DNA of 48,457 nt, taken from NCBI GenBank assembly GCA_016794165.1, contig JAEUKV010000279.1, positions 1 through 48,457 on the forward strand, written 5' to 3'. Below the pieces are notes generated by a model that saw nothing but the letters and a program-made list of their open reading frames with translations, was not told where the DNA came from and ran no database searches. A program made the position numbers and the translations under genes. This document shows, piece after piece, positions 1 through 9,696 of this stretch. The stretch's first letter is position 1. Every line of letters begins with the position of its first letter. This DNA is from Rhodospirillaceae bacterium. GTDB lineage: Bacteria; Pseudomonadota; Alphaproteobacteria; Dongiales; Dongiaceae.

Positions 1-17
1 CTGGGGCTGTCGCTCTG

Positions 18-959
18 ATGCACCATCTCGATGCCGCGCGCATTCACGCGATCGCCGATTATCCGAGCCTGGTCGCGGCGTTGAAGCAGATGAATCGCGA
101 AGGCGTCGACGCAGTCGATCGGACGCTGCTCAGCGAAATCCGGGCGAACGGCACGCAGAACGACTGGCTGATGCTGCCGGCCTGGCGCTACGGCAAGAAC
201 TTCGGCATCAAGCTGGTGAGTGTGTTTCCGGAGAATCCGGCACGCGGCCTGCCGGCCGTCCAGGGTGTCTATGCGCTGTTCGACGGGAAAGACGGTGCCG
301 CCATCGCCACGCTGGACGGCGCCGCCCTCACCCTGGTGAAGACGGCTGCCAATTCCGCCATGGCCGCCGACCTGCTCGCCCGGACCGATGCTACGACCCT
401 GGTGATGGTGGGCGGCGGCGCGCTCGCACCGCATCTCATCGAAGCGCATTGCGCCATGCGGCCGATCACCCGCGTGCTGTGGTGGAATCGCCGCCCCGAG
501 GTGCTGGCCGAGCCGGCCGCGCGTTTGCGCGACGCGGGCCTCGCTGTCGACACCGTCAAGGATCTGGCCGCGGCCGTGGCGGCGGCCGACATCGTCTCGA
601 CGGCGACCCGCGCCACAACACCGCTCGTCAAGGGTGCCTGGCTGAAACCGGGATGCCACCTAGACCTTGTCGGCGGCTATCTTCCCGAGATGCGCGAGGC
701 AGATGATGACGCCTTTCGCGCTGCGACAAAGCACTATGTCGATGCCCGCCTCACCACGATCGGGGTCGCCGGCGATGTCTGTGGCCCCATTCGAGACGGC
801 CTCGCCGTGGGCGAGGATTTCACCGATATGTTCGACCTCAACCGGGGAAATCGTCCCGGTCGCGAAAATGACAGCGAAATAACGTGGTTTAAATCCGGCG
901 GCGGCGGCCACGAGGATCTGGCCGTGGCGCAGTATCTTTTCCAGCGCCACAGGAGCTGA
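18..959 (+). CDS. Ornithine cyclodeaminase / mu-crystallin family protein
   Basis: The protein has 313 residues, the usual size of the OCD/mu-crystallin family. Members are NAD(P)-dependent and either convert ornithine to proline or reduce cyclic imines such as delta1-pyrroline-2-carboxylate to proline; some make or break opines. The substrate-side segment GIKLVSVFPENPARGLP is followed by the TLVKTAANSAMAADLLA helix, where many relatives have Arg instead of the Lys. A Rossmann glycine motif, VMVGGGALAPHLIE, follows at about residue 127. The start chosen matches the usual family N-terminus, but only 17 bases lie upstream, so a longer form cannot be excluded. A dipeptide-type ABC importer follows on the same strand and putA lies beyond it, so a role in proline or ornithine catabolism is a reasonable inference. 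The exact substrate cannot be read from the sequence. Confidence 0.85.
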   Translation: MHHLDAARIHAIADYPSLVAALKQMNREGVDAVDRTLLSEIRANGTQNDWLMLPAWRYGKNFGIKLVSVFPENPARGLPAVQGVYALFDGKDGAAIATLDGAALTLVKTAANSAMAADLLARTDATTLVMVGGGALAPHLIEAHCAMRPITRVLWWNRRPEVLAEPAARLRDAGLAVDTVKDLAAAVAAADIVSTATRATTPLVKGAWLKPGCHLDLVGGYLPEMREADDDAFRAATKHYVDARLTTIGVAGDVCGPIRDGLAVGEDFTDMFDLNRGNRPGRENDSEITWFKSGGGGHEDLAVAQYLFQRHRS

Positions 960-975
960 CCGAAGCACCCGACCG

Positions 976-1018
976 GCCCCGATGGCGCTGCCGGAAGCAC
1001 TGGCGTCGCTATCGGGGC
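976..1018 (+). terminator. Hairpin after the cyclodeaminase gene, likely terminator
   Basis: Arms at 976-987 (GCCCCGATGGCG) and 1007-1018 (CGCTATCGGGGC) pair over 12 bp with a single G-U, enclosing a 19-base loop. The hairpin starts 16 bases after the upstream stop codon. The sequence after it is only weakly T-rich, so it may not be a classical Rho-independent terminator. It suggests that the ABC transporter genes have their own promoter somewhere in 1019-1172. Confidence 0.5.
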
Positions 1019-1172
1019 ATTCTTGGTGTTACTGACGGTTATGACGATATTCGATATTGGTGGCTGGCAAGCCCGCCCATTTGTGCTTTAGTGACGATCA
1101 AGAGCCCACTCACCCGGCAACGACCGGGACCGGCCAGGCCGGAAACGAGGGCTCGGGGATGGCTGAGGGGAC

Positions 1173-2114
1173 ATGCTGGCTTTTCTATTCAAGCGAATCG
1201 CTTTGCTTGCCTTCACGATGCTGGCGGTATCACTGCTGGTGTTTCTGGCATTCGAGTTCACGCCGGGGCAGGTCGCACGCAAGGTCCTGGGGCCGTTCGC
1301 GACCCAGGATCAGGTCGACCGGCTGACCGAGGAACTGGGCCTCAACCGCCCGGTGATCGAGCGCTATTTCGACTGGCTCACCAACACGCTGCAGGGCGAT
1401 CTCGGTTTCTCGACGCTCTACAAGCAGCCGGTCAACGACATCATCTGGGACCGGCTCGGCAATACGCTGCTGCTGGCTGGCGTCGCCTTCGCCGTGATCG
1501 TGCCGCTCTCGATCATCCTCGGCATCGCTGCCGGCATGAAGGAAGGCTCGATCCTCGACCGGTCGATCTCGGTTTCCAGCATCGTCACCACCTCGGTGCC
1601 GGAATTCGCCTCGGGCGTCTTCCTGGCGACTATCTTCGTTATCTGGCTCGGCATCCTGCCGGGGACGGCGCCCCTGGATGCCGGTGCCGGCTGGCCGATC
1701 TGGCAGCAGCTGATCCTGCCGGTGATGGTGATGGTGCTATACGACCTCGGCTATGTGGTGCGCATGGTACGTGCCTCGATGGTCGAGGTGATGACCAGGC
1801 CCTATATCCGCACGGCGATTCTCAAGGGCCTCAGTTTCCGCGACGTGATCCTGAAGCACGCCCTCCGCAACGCCATGATCGCGCCCTTCACCGTGATCCT
1901 GCTGCAGATCAACTATCTGATCACCGGCGTGGTGGTGGTCGAGGCGGTGTTCGCCTACCCGGGATTCGGGCGCATGTTGCTGGAGGCCGCGCTGTCCCAG
2001 GACGTCGCCACGGTCGAAGCCGCGGCATTGTTCGCCGTCTTCGTCTCGGTCTCAACGCAGATCGCGGGCGATCTCGGCTACATGATGCTCAACCCCCGCA
2101 TTCGCTTCAGCTAA
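1173..2114 (+). CDS. ABC transporter permease, DppB/OppB family
   Basis: This 313-residue inner-membrane protein is the first permease of a peptide/nickel/opine-type ABC importer (binding-protein-dependent transport family). It begins MLAFLFKRIALLAFTMLAVS, the typical first transmembrane helix. A periplasmic stretch follows with the family pattern LGLNRPVIERYFDWL and GDLGFS. Several more membrane helices come after this, with a cytoplasmic EAA-type loop around RASMVEVMTRPYIRTA. A GAGGGGACA sequence (GAGGGG at 1165-1170) lies just before the ATG. The partner permease starts 14 bases after its stop codon, so the genes form one operon with the fused ATPase. No periplasmic binding protein is present, so the substrate is open; dipeptides, oligopeptides or amino-acid conjugates are the family norm. 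Confidence 0.93.
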   Translation: MLAFLFKRIALLAFTMLAVSLLVFLAFEFTPGQVARKVLGPFATQDQVDRLTEELGLNRPVIERYFDWLTNTLQGDLGFSTLYKQPVNDIIWDRLGNTLLLAGVAFAVIVPLSIILGIAAGMKEGSILDRSISVSSIVTTSVPEFASGVFLATIFVIWLGILPGTAPLDAGAGWPIWQQLILPVMVMVLYDLGYVVRMVRASMVEVMTRPYIRTAILKGLSFRDVILKHALRNAMIAPFTVILLQINYLITGVVVVEAVFAYPGFGRMLLEAALSQDVATVEAAALFAVFVSVSTQIAGDLGYMMLNPRIRFS

Positions 2115-2128
2115 GAGAGAGCGCAGGC

Positions 2129-2980
2129 ATGTCAAACGACGGCGTCATCGCCCTCGCATGGAACCGGATCCGGTTGCTGAAGGAGTCCCCGGTCGGAATG
2201 GTCGGGGCGTTTTTGGTGCTGTTCTGGATCTTCGTCGCCATCTTCGCGCCCCTGATTGCACCTTACGATCCGAATGCCAACAACATGGATGCGCTGATTG
2301 ACCCGACGCCGAGCGCGGTCAACTGGCTGGGTGCCGACAACTCCGGCCGCGATATCCTTTCCCGTATCATCTGGGGCTCGCGGACCGTGCTCATCGTGGC
2401 GCCCATCGCCGTGATCTGCGCCTATATCATCGGTTGTCTACTGGGCCTGATGGCCGGCTATTACCGCGGCTGGGTCGACCAGGTGATCAACCGCATCGCC
2501 GATATCCTACTCTCCTTCCCCGCGATCGTGCTCTACATCATCGTCATCATGAAACTGGGCCCTTCGGCGATCAACGTCATCATGGCGGTGATCTTCGTGG
2601 CGACACCACAAATCACCCGCATCGTGCGCGGCATGACGCTGGAACTCCGGGAGCGCGATTACGTCGCCGCCGCCAAGATGCGCGGCGAAACCGCCCTCTA
2701 CATCATGCTGGTCGAGATCCTGCCCAATGCGCGCGGGCCGCTGATTGTCGATGCCTGCCTCCGGCTCGGCTACACCACGATCGCCATCGGCGTGCTCGGT
2801 TTCCTCGGGCTCGGCCTGCCGCCGCCCGATCCGGATTGGGGCGGCATGGTCAAGGAAACCTACGCCATGATGACGATCTACCCGCACATGTCGCTGTTCC
2901 CGGCGGCGGCGATTACATCGCTGGTCGTGGGTTTCAGCCTGCTCGCCGACGGCATGCGCGAGATCAGCCTGCGGGATTGA
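2129..2980 (+). CDS. ABC transporter permease, DppC/OppC family
   Basis: This is the second permease of the importer, 283 residues. The N-terminus (MSNDGVIALAWNRIRLLKES) precedes the first membrane helix, GMVGAFLVLFWIFVAIFAPL. The DppC-family signature NWLGADNSGRDILSRIIWGS follows near residue 70. The cytoplasmic coupling loop is RERDYVAAAKMRGET, and the C-terminal part carries the usual GFLGLGLPPPDPDWGGM segment. The reading frame stays open far upstream to 1091, but that extension overlaps the first permease and encodes nothing recognisable. The ATG at 2129 has a purine-rich AGAGAGAGC before it. The fused ATPase gene follows after 22 bases. Confidence 0.93.
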   Translation: MSNDGVIALAWNRIRLLKESPVGMVGAFLVLFWIFVAIFAPLIAPYDPNANNMDALIDPTPSAVNWLGADNSGRDILSRIIWGSRTVLIVAPIAVICAYIIGCLLGLMAGYYRGWVDQVINRIADILLSFPAIVLYIIVIMKLGPSAINVIMAVIFVATPQITRIVRGMTLELRERDYVAAAKMRGETALYIMLVEILPNARGPLIVDACLRLGYTTIAIGVLGFLGLGLPPPDPDWGGMVKETYAMMTIYPHMSLFPAAAITSLVVGFSLLADGMREISLRD

Positions 2981-3002
2981 TGGACGGAAAGGGACGGCCA
3001 AG

Positions 3003-5099
3003 ATGAGCACCAACGCCGCGACATTGGATCGCCCGTCCGACCAGGCACCCGGCGCCCGCAAGCCGATCCTGGAACTGCGCAACGTTTCGATTTCCTATTT
3101 CGTGCGCGCCGGCGAATTGAAGGTGGTGCCGGACATCAGCCTCACCCTCTACGAAGGCGAGGCGCTGGGCCTGGTGGGTGAATCAGGTTGCGGCAAGTCG
3201 ACGGTAGCCTTTGCCATCATGAAGTACCTGGGCGGCGCCGGGCGCCTGACTGGCGGGCAGATCCTGTTCGAAGGTCGCGACATGACCAAGATGTCGGACG
3301 AGGAACTGAGGAAGATCCGCGGCGGTCGCATGGCCATGGTCTATCAGGACCCGATGAGCAGCCTCAATCCCGTCATTCCAATCGGCAAGCAGTTGATGGA
3401 AGTGCCGATCATCCATTCCGGCGTGGGAACGGCGGAGGCCGAGAAACGCGCCGTGCAGATGTTGCGCGAGGTCAACCTGCCTGACCCGGAATCGATGATG
3501 ACGCGCTATCCGCACCAGCTCTCGGGCGGCCAGCAACAGCGCGTGGTGATCGCCATGGCGCTGATGGCGGAGCCCTCGCTTCTGGTAATGGACGAGCCCA
3601 CCACGGGTCTCGACGTGACCGTCGAGGCGGCCGTGCTCGACCTCGTGGCGCAGCTCCGCAAGAAGCACAACAGCGCCATCGTCTTCATCAGCCACAATCT
3701 CGGCACCGTGGTGCGGATCTGCGACCGCATCGGCGTGATGTATGCCGGGGAACTGGTCGAGGAAGGCCCCATTGGCGAGGTGTTCCGCGACCCGCGCCAT
3801 CCCTATACCCGCGGCCTCCTCAACTGCATACCGACCCTCAATGCCGACAAGCGCAGCCGCCCCTTGAGCGCCATTCCGGGCCAGGTGCCGCCGATCCTCA
3901 ATCGCCCCAAGGGCTGCATCTTCGCCCCGCGCTGCCCCGATGCCGCCGGCGAGCGCTGTACGGCGGCGGCGATTCCGACCACGATCTACGGCGAGAGCGG
4001 GCATCACCGCGTGAAATGCGTGCGGGTGCGCGAATTGGCGAAACACGCCCGCCCGGAAACCGGCGTGGTGGCCGATGGCGAGGCTGCGGTCACCCACGAG
4101 GATCTCCTTACCCTGGTCGGCCTGAAGAAAACCTATCGCCAGTCGATCGGCATGTTCGGCGGCGAAGGCTATGACGTGCACGCGGTCGACGATATCGATC
4201 TCGCAGCGCGGCAATCCGAGACGCTGGCCATCGTCGGCGAATCCGGATGCGGCAAGTCCACCCTCGCCAAGGTGCTGACCGGTATCGAACTGGCAACCGG
4301 CGGCCAGGTCCTGCTGGCCGGCAAGGAGATCGGCCGCACCGCCATCGAAAATCGCGACAGTGCCACCAAGCGCGCCGTGCAGATGGTGTTCCAGAACCCC
4401 GACAGCACCCTCAACCCCAGCCACAGCGTCGGCTATGTCATGGAGCGGGCGCTTGCCAAGTTGACCGGCGTCGGCGGGCGCAAGGCCAAGGACGCGGTCC
4501 TCAACCTGCTGAAGACCGTCAACCTGCCGCTCGAATTCGCAAACCGCATGCCGCGCCAGCTTTCCGGTGGACAGAAGCAGCGCGTCGCCATCGCCCGGGC
4601 GCTGGCCGGGGAGCCGGACCTGATCCTCGCCGACGAACCGGTCTCGGCCCTCGATGTCTCGGTCCAGGCCGCCATCATCAACCTACTGGTGGACATCCAG
4701 AAGAAGCGCGGCTCGACCCTGCTGTTCATCAGCCACGACCTCTCGGTCGTGCGTTACCTCGCCGATCATGTGGCGGTGATGTATCTTGGCCAGGTGATGG
4801 AATTCGGCAATGTGACCGACGTCTTCGCCCCGCCCTATCACCCGTACACGGAAGCCCTGATGTCTGCGGTGCCGATCGCGGATCCTGACGTCAAGCAGCG
4901 CCGTATCATCCTCGAGGGCAACATCCCCAGCCCGCAAAACCGGCCCGCCGGCTGCCCCTTCGCCACCCGCTGCCCGCGCAAGGTGGGGGCCATCTGCGAC
5001 GACACGCCGCCGCCGGTCCAGATCAGCGATGCCGGCCACCGCATCGCCTGTCACATCCCGATCGCCGAACTGGCCACCGCCACGCAGGTTGTGTTTTAG
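3003..5099 (+). CDS. Fused dipeptide-type ABC transporter ATP-binding protein (DppD-DppF)
   Basis: This 698-residue cytoplasmic protein joins the two ATPases that energise the adjacent permeases. Half one has Walker [10 protein letters not shown] at residues 59-67, signature LSGGQQQR, Walker [13 protein letters not shown] and a [10 protein letters not shown] oligopeptide-transporter C-terminal region. Half two begins near residue 365 and has Walker [10 protein letters not shown] near residue 414, LSGGQKQR and [12 protein letters not shown]. It ends with a second Cys-containing tail, [16 protein letters not shown]. Both halves keep all ATPase motifs, so both should be active. The fusion is common in alphaproteobacterial Opp/Dpp importers and replaces separate dppD and dppF genes. 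It is the last gene of the operon and ends against a hairpin shared with the convergent putA. Confidence 0.93.
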   Translation: MSTNAATLDRPSDQAPGARKPILELRNVSISYFVRAGELKVVPDISLTLYEGEALGLVGESGCGKSTVAFAIMKYLGGAGRLTGGQILFEGRDMTKMSDEELRKIRGGRMAMVYQDPMSSLNPVIPIGKQLMEVPIIHSGVGTAEAEKRAVQMLREVNLPDPESMMTRYPHQLSGGQQQRVVIAMALMAEPSLLVMDEPTTGLDVTVEAAVLDLVAQLRKKHNSAIVFISHNLGTVVRICDRIGVMYAGELVEEGPIGEVFRDPRHPYTRGLLNCIPTLNADKRSRPLSAIPGQVPPILNRPKGCIFAPRCPDAAGERCTAAAIPTTIYGESGHHRVKCVRVRELAKHARPETGVVADGEAAVTHEDLLTLVGLKKTYRQSIGMFGGEGYDVHAVDDIDLAARQSETLAIVGESGCGKSTLAKVLTGIELATGGQVLLAGKEIGRTAIENRDSATKRAVQMVFQNPDSTLNPSHSVGYVMERALAKLTGVGGRKAKDAVLNLLKTVNLPLEFANRMPRQLSGGQKQRVAIARALAGEPDLILADEPVSALDVSVQAAIINLLVDIQKKRGSTLLFISHDLSVVRYLADHVAVMYLGQVMEFGNVTDVFAPPYHPYTEALMSAVPIADPDVKQRRIILEGNIPSPQNRPAGCPFATRCPRKVGAICDDTPPPVQISDAGHRIACHIPIAELATATQVVF

Positions 5100-5104
5100 A
5101 GGTT

Positions 5105-5141
5105 CCCCTCACCCCAACCCATCTGTTCAGGGGGTAAGGGG
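5105..5141. terminator. Bidirectional hairpin between the ABC operon and putA
   Basis: CCCCTCACCCC (5105-5115) pairs with GGGGGTAAGGGG (5130-5141) with one mismatch around a short loop. It sits in the 50-base gap between two convergent stop codons, so it can act as a terminator for both. The wording CCCCTCACCCCAACCC resembles palindromic intergenic repeats that are dispersed through many proteobacterial genomes; whether this is one of many copies cannot be told from one window. Confidence 0.55.
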
Positions 5142-5149
5142 CCTTCCGC

Positions 5150-8100
5150 TTACGCGCCGCCCTCTTCCGCGAGACTGAGCAGGCTGGCATTGCCGCCAGC
5201 CGCGGTCGTGTCGACGGTGAGGGTGCGCTCGGTGGCAAAGCGGTGGAGATAGCGTGGACCGCCGGCCTTGGGGCCGGTGCCGGAGAGGCCCTCCCCGCCG
5301 AAGGGCTGCACGCCCACAACGGCGCCGATCATGTTGCGGTTGACATAGGCATTGCCGACCCGGAGCCGCTCGGCGATGTAGCCGACCTTGCCGTCGATGC
5401 GGGAATGGATGCCGAGGGTGAGGCCGTAGCCGGTGTCGTTGATCGCCCGCAGCACGTCATCCAGACGATCAGCGGCGTAGTGCACGATATGGAGAACCGG
5501 ACCGAAGACCTCTTTTTCCAGGCGATTGAGCCCGTCGATGCGATAGGCGACCGGCGCGAAGAAATGACCGTGACCGCAATCGGCGCCGAGCCTGCTCCTG
5601 TAGACCAGCTTGCCCTCGCGTTCCATGCGCTGGGCATGGCCCTCCAGCGTCGCCTTTGCGTCCGCATCGATCACCGGACCGACATCGGTGGCAAGGTCGG
5701 CCGGGTCGCCGATCTTCAGCTCCATCATGGCACCCGCCAGCATCTCTTCCAGCTTCGCGCCGATATCCTGCTGCACGAAGAGAACGCGGAGCGCCGAGCA
5801 GCGCTGCCCGGCACTCTGGAAGGACGAGATCAATACATCGCGCACGACCTGCTCCGGGAGGGCGGTTGAATCGACGATCATCGCGTTCTGCCCGCCGGTC
5901 TCGGCGATGAGCGGCACGATCGGGCCGTCCTTGGCAGCCAGCGTGCGGTTGATAAGGCGCGCGGTCTCGGTCGAGCCAGTGAAGGCAATGCCCGCCACGC
6001 GCGGATCGCGCGTCAGCGGTGCCCCCACCGTCGGGCCGTCGCCCGGCAGCAGGTGCAACACGTCGCCTGGCACGCCGGCCTGATGCAGCAGCCTGACCGC
6101 AAGTGCGGCAATGAGGGGCGTCTGCTCGGCGGGCTTCGCGATCACGCAATTGCCGGCGACCAGAGCCGCGCTCACCTGGCCCATGAAGATGGCGAGCGGG
6201 AAGTTCCAGGGCGAGATGCAGACAAAGGTACCGCGACCATGGAGATAGAGCTGGTTGCGCTCGCCGGTCGGCCCCGGCAGGTTGAGGGGTGCTGCGAAAT
6301 CGGCGCGGGCGCGCGCCGCGTAATAGCGACAGAAATCCACTGCCTCGCGCAGCTCGGCCACCGCATCGGCGATGGTCTTGCCGGCCTCTCGGATGCAAAG
6401 GGCGATGATCTCGGCGCGGCGCGCTTCCATCAAATCGGCGGTGCGGTCGAGACAGGCGGCACGGGCCTCGGCATGCGCGCCGGACCAATCGCCGAAGGCG
6501 CGGCCGGCTCGGGCCAGCGCATCCTCGACATCGGCGGGCGTCGCCGTGACCGCACGTCCCACCTCGCTGCGCGTATCGGCGGGATTGACCACGGCGGTGG
6601 CCGCGCCGGTGCGCTCGACCCCGCCGACAATCGGCCCGGCACTTGCCGGCAGTGCGGCGGCGGCGCCCAGATCGGCTGCCAGGCTCTGCATCACCTCCGG
6701 GTCCGAGAGGTCGATGCCGGCCGAATTGCGCCGCTCATTGCCGAACATGTGGCTGGGCTGCGGAATGCCCGGATGCGGCTTCGACTTGAGGGCGCGGACC
6801 TGCTGGATCGGATCGGCAACGATGGCATCCAGCGGCGCCTTCTCGTCGACGATGCGGTTGACGAAGGAGGTGTTGGCGCCATTCTCCAGCAGGCGCCGCA
6901 CCAGATAGGCGAGCAAATCCTCATGGCTGCCGACCGGCGCGTAAATGCGGCAGGGAATCCCCATGGCATCCTGCGGCGTCACCTGTTCATAGAGCGGCTC
7001 GCCCATGCCATGCAGCCGCTGGAACTCCAGCTTTTCGCGCGCCGCCGCCTCGCCGCCAGCCATCTCGATCACGGCGGCGAGAGTCTGGGCGTTGTGCGTG
7101 GCGAACATGGGGAAGAAGGCCTGGGCATCAGACAAGAGCCGCCGTGCGCAGGCGAGGTAGGAAACATCGGTCGAGGCCTTGCGGGTGAAGACAGGATAGT
7201 TGGCAAGGCCGCGTTCCTGACTCCATTTCACTTCGCTGTCCCAATAGGCGCCCTTGACCAGGCGTACCATCAGGCGGCGTCGGTGACGGCGCGCGCAATC
7301 CGCCAGCCAGTCAATGAGCGGCAGGCAGCGTTTCTGATAGGCCTGGATGGCAAGGCCGAGCCCGTCCCAATCCCTGAGAGCGGCATCGCCCGCCACCGCA
7401 TCGAGAATATCGAGAGAGAGATCGAGGCGGTCCGCCTCCTCGGCGTCGATGGTGCAACCGATCCCCGCCTGCTTCGCCGCCTGCGCCAGGGCCCGCACCC
7501 GGGGCACCAGTTCGCCCATCACCCGCTCGCTCTGGGCGAACTCATAGCGCGGATGCAGGGCCGAAAGCTTGATCGAGATGCCGGGGCCGGCAATCGGGCC
7601 CCTGCCACGCGCCGCCTTGCCGATCGCCTTGATCGCATCGACATAAGCAGCGAAATAGCGTTCGGCGTCGGCCATGGTGCGTGCGGCCTCGCCCAGCATG
7701 TCGTAGGAATAGCGATAGCCGCGCTTTTCAGCGCCCTCTGCCCGCTCCAGCGCCTCGCCGATATTGCGTCCCATGACGAACTGCCGCCCCAGAATCTTCA
7801 TCGCCTGGGTCACCGCCTGGCGGATCACCGGCTCGCCGCTGCGCGTGACCAGGCGCTTGAGCACGCCTTTCAAGTCGCTGCTGGTCTGGTCGAGTTGCAT
7901 GATGCGCCCGGTCAGCATCAACGCCCAGGTCGAGGCGTTGACGAACATGGAATCCGATTCCCCCAGATGGGCGGCGAAATCGGCGTCCCGCAACTTGTCG
8001 CGGATGAGCTGGTTGGCGGTCTCGCCGTCGGGGATGCGCAGGAGGGCCTCGGCGAGGCACATCAGCACCACGCCCTCCTTGGAGGACAGCTCATAGGCAT

Positions 8101-8335
8101 GCATGAAGGCATCGATGCCGCCCTGGCCGACCCGGTTGCGGCGAACCTCCTCTACCAGGGCGCGGGCGCGGGCGGCGATCCGGTCCTGCATCTCGGCCGG
8201 CAGTTCGGCCTGACCCAGGAGCATTTCGACGATGGCGGTTTCGTCCGCACGGTAATGCGCCCGCAGGCGCCGGCGCAGCGGTGTGGGTTCGCTGGCCGCG
8301 GGGGTGGTGGCTGAGGTGCTGAGGATCATGGTCAT
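5150..8335 (-). CDS. putA: Bifunctional proline dehydrogenase / L-glutamate gamma-semialdehyde dehydrogenase PutA
   Basis: PutA oxidises proline to glutamate in two steps and associates with the membrane when reduced. This copy has 1061 residues. The FAD-dependent PRODH half is seen at about 130-490, with [25 protein letters not shown] (359-371) and FATHNAQTL (411-419). The NAD-dependent aldehyde dehydrogenase half covers about 580-1045, with general base Glu812 ([10 protein letters not shown]) and catalytic Cys846 ([10 protein letters not shown]). There is no N-terminal ribbon-helix-helix domain, so this PutA should not repress its own gene, and there is no long C-terminal extension. The frame opens 64 codons further upstream, but homology begins after [17 protein letters not shown], so the ATG at 8335 is chosen. 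A divergent dehalogenase-like gene shares the 130-base upstream region. No regulator such as PutR is adjacent. Confidence 0.95.
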   Translation of the reverse strand: MTMILSTSATTPAASEPTPLRRRLRAHYRADETAIVEMLLGQAELPAEMQDRIAARARALVEEVRRNRVGQGGIDAFMHAYELSSKEGVVLMCLAEALLRIPDGETANQLIRDKLRDADFAAHLGESDSMFVNASTWALMLTGRIMQLDQTSSDLKGVLKRLVTRSGEPVIRQAVTQAMKILGRQFVMGRNIGEALERAEGAEKRGYRYSYDMLGEAARTMADAERYFAAYVDAIKAIGKAARGRGPIAGPGISIKLSALHPRYEFAQSERVMGELVPRVRALAQAAKQAGIGCTIDAEEADRLDLSLDILDAVAGDAALRDWDGLGLAIQAYQKRCLPLIDWLADCARRHRRRLMVRLVKGAYWDSEVKWSQERGLANYPVFTRKASTDVSYLACARRLLSDAQAFFPMFATHNAQTLAAVIEMAGGEAAAREKLEFQRLHGMGEPLYEQVTPQDAMGIPCRIYAPVGSHEDLLAYLVRRLLENGANTSFVNRIVDEKAPLDAIVADPIQQVRALKSKPHPGIPQPSHMFGNERRNSAGIDLSDPEVMQSLAADLGAAAALPASAGPIVGGVERTGAATAVVNPADTRSEVGRAVTATPADVEDALARAGRAFGDWSGAHAEARAACLDRTADLMEARRAEIIALCIREAGKTIADAVAELREAVDFCRYYAARARADFAAPLNLPGPTGERNQLYLHGRGTFVCISPWNFPLAIFMGQVSAALVAGNCVIAKPAEQTPLIAALAVRLLHQAGVPGDVLHLLPGDGPTVGAPLTRDPRVAGIAFTGSTETARLINRTLAAKDGPIVPLIAETGGQNAMIVDSTALPEQVVRDVLISSFQSAGQRCSALRVLFVQQDIGAKLEEMLAGAMMELKIGDPADLATDVGPVIDADAKATLEGHAQRMEREGKLVYRSRLGADCGHGHFFAPVAYRIDGLNRLEKEVFGPVLHIVHYAADRLDDVLRAINDTGYGLTLGIHSRIDGKVGYIAERLRVGNAYVNRNMIGAVVGVQPFGGEGLSGTGPKAGGPRYLHRFATERTLTVDTTAAGGNASLLSLAEEGGA

Positions 8336-8465
8336 AGCGGATCGCAAGCCCTGTTGGTTGGCGGGGTTGACCGGGAATCGACGGGCGCAGTCTAATCTCA
8401 ACCGCGCCGGATGGCAGCATCGCCGTGGCGGCGGCGCCATTGGAGGGCGGGGGAAGAGGGACGGC

Positions 8466-9341
8466 ATGTTTGACGGCTTCAACCGCTGGCAGATCCAGCT
8501 CGGCGACATCAGCTTCAAGGTGATCAAGGGCGGCCAGGGACCGGCCGTGGTGCTGCTGCACGGTTATCCCCAGAGCCACCTGATCTGGCGGCACCTGGCC
8601 CCGGTCCTGGCCGAATCCATGGCGGTGGTCTGCCTCGATCTCAAGGGCTATGGCGACAGCGCCGCCCCCACCCCGCTGCCCGATTCCAGCAACTATGCCA
8701 AGCGCCAGCTGGCTCATGAAGTGGTCGGCATCATGCGCATGTTGGGCCACGAGACCTTCTCCGTGGTCGGTCATGACCGGGGGGCAAGGGTCGGCTACCG
8801 GCTGGCGCTCGACCATCCCGATCGGGTCCAGAAGCTGGTATCGCTCGATATCGTGCCCACCGCGACCTATTGGGATCTCGCCGACAAGGATTTTTCCCTG
8901 GGCACGTTCCATTGGGGCTTCCTCGCCCAGCCCGGTGGGCTGCCGGAGCGCATGATCGGCGCCGATCCGGATTTCTGGCTGGACTGGATCTTGCGGCACT
9001 GGGCCGGAGACATGGCCGCCTTTCCCGCTGAGATTCTCGCCGAGTACCGCCGCTGCTTCCGCCGGCCCGAGGTCATCGCTGCCAGTTGCGCCGACTATCG
9101 CGCTGGCGCCACCATCGACGACGCTCATGACAGGGACGATATGAAGCGCGGCCGCCGCATCGGCTGTCCGGCCCTGGCTCTCTATTCCGGCACATTCGTC
9201 GACGACCGGCGCAACCCGGCGAAGCTTTGGCAGCAATGGGTCAGGAAGCCGATCGTGGAACGCGTCGCCTGCGGCCATTTCATCCCCGAAGAGATGCCTG
9301 ACCAATTGGCCGCCCGGTTGTTCCAGTTTTTCGCCGAATAG
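8466..9341 (+). CDS. Alpha/beta hydrolase with a fluoroacetate dehalogenase active site
   Basis: This 291-residue cytoplasmic hydrolase belongs to the haloacetate dehalogenase / epoxide hydrolase branch. The oxyanion region is HGYPQSH (32-38) and the nucleophile motif is GHDRGAR with Asp104. Comparison with the characterised Rhodopseudomonas palustris fluoroacetate dehalogenase gives a full match of active-site residues: nucleophile Asp104, carboxylate-binding Arg105 and Arg108, acid Asp128, general base His271, and the fluoride-binding trio His149, Trp150 and Tyr211. The surrounding FHWGFLAQPGGLPERMIG is also typical. The ATG at 8466 has a strong GGAGG upstream and follows a long in-frame extension with no homology. 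It is transcribed away from putA. Substrate could still be chloroacetate or another small haloacid or ester; this is an inference from residues, not proof. Confidence 0.85.
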   Translation: MFDGFNRWQIQLGDISFKVIKGGQGPAVVLLHGYPQSHLIWRHLAPVLAESMAVVCLDLKGYGDSAAPTPLPDSSNYAKRQLAHEVVGIMRMLGHETFSVVGHDRGARVGYRLALDHPDRVQKLVSLDIVPTATYWDLADKDFSLGTFHWGFLAQPGGLPERMIGADPDFWLDWILRHWAGDMAAFPAEILAEYRRCFRRPEVIAASCADYRAGATIDDAHDRDDMKRGRRIGCPALALYSGTFVDDRRNPAKLWQQWVRKPIVERVACGHFIPEEMPDQLAARLFQFFAE

Positions 9342-9348
9342 GCTGCGC

Positions 9349-9696
9349 TTAGCAGCCCTTCTGGTCCGCGAGTTCAATCAGCCGCGCGTTGCGCGCCCGC
9401 AGCACATGCATTTCCTTGTTGGGCTGGTCGCGCAGATCCAGCGTCAGCATGGCTGGCGGCACCGTGATGCCGTCGATGGCTGTGAAATGCACATTGCGAC
9501 GATGAATCTGGTCATCGCGATCCACCAGACGCGCGATGGCAAGATCGTTCTGCCCGGTCTCGCGCAACAGGTCCATGCAGTTCATGTCCGGATCGGTCGG
9601 ACGGATCACCGACACCAGTTCGGGCTGCTCGCCACCACAGGCGCCGAGGCTCAGTGTTCCGGCCAGCAATCCTGCCAGAATTCCGGCGCGCCTCAT
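9349..9696 (-). CDS. Small predicted lipoprotein, second of a tandem pair
   Basis: I do not recognise a named family. The 115-residue product has a lipoprotein signal with lipobox SLGAC (Cys20), so it should be anchored to a membrane facing the periplasm. Two other cysteines, Cys40 in DMNC and Cys115 at the very C-terminus, may form a disulfide. The C-terminal pattern RARNARLIELADQKGC resembles the end of the preceding gene product (TRNRHLIALAKEKSPTC), which also has a matching first Cys. The two look like diverged duplicates. The ATG at 9696 is preferred over one four codons upstream because it gives the classic ATGA overlap with the upstream stop codon, implying translational coupling. Its end lies 7 bases from the convergent dehalogenase-like gene. 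Confidence 0.7.
   Translation of the reverse strand: MRRAGILAGLLAGTLSLGACGGEQPELVSVIRPTDPDMNCMDLLRETGQNDLAIARLVDRDDQIHRRNVHFTAIDGITVPPAMLTLDLRDQPNKEMHVLRARNARLIELADQKGC

Noticed and set aside
1091-2128. N-terminal extension of the second ABC permease by 346 codons
   Set aside because: It overlaps the first permease in another frame and has no homology; a proper start and ribosome site lie at 2129.
6053-8314. A 753-codon open frame on the plus strand
   Set aside because: Antisense to putA; same reverse-strand codon artefact in high-GC DNA.
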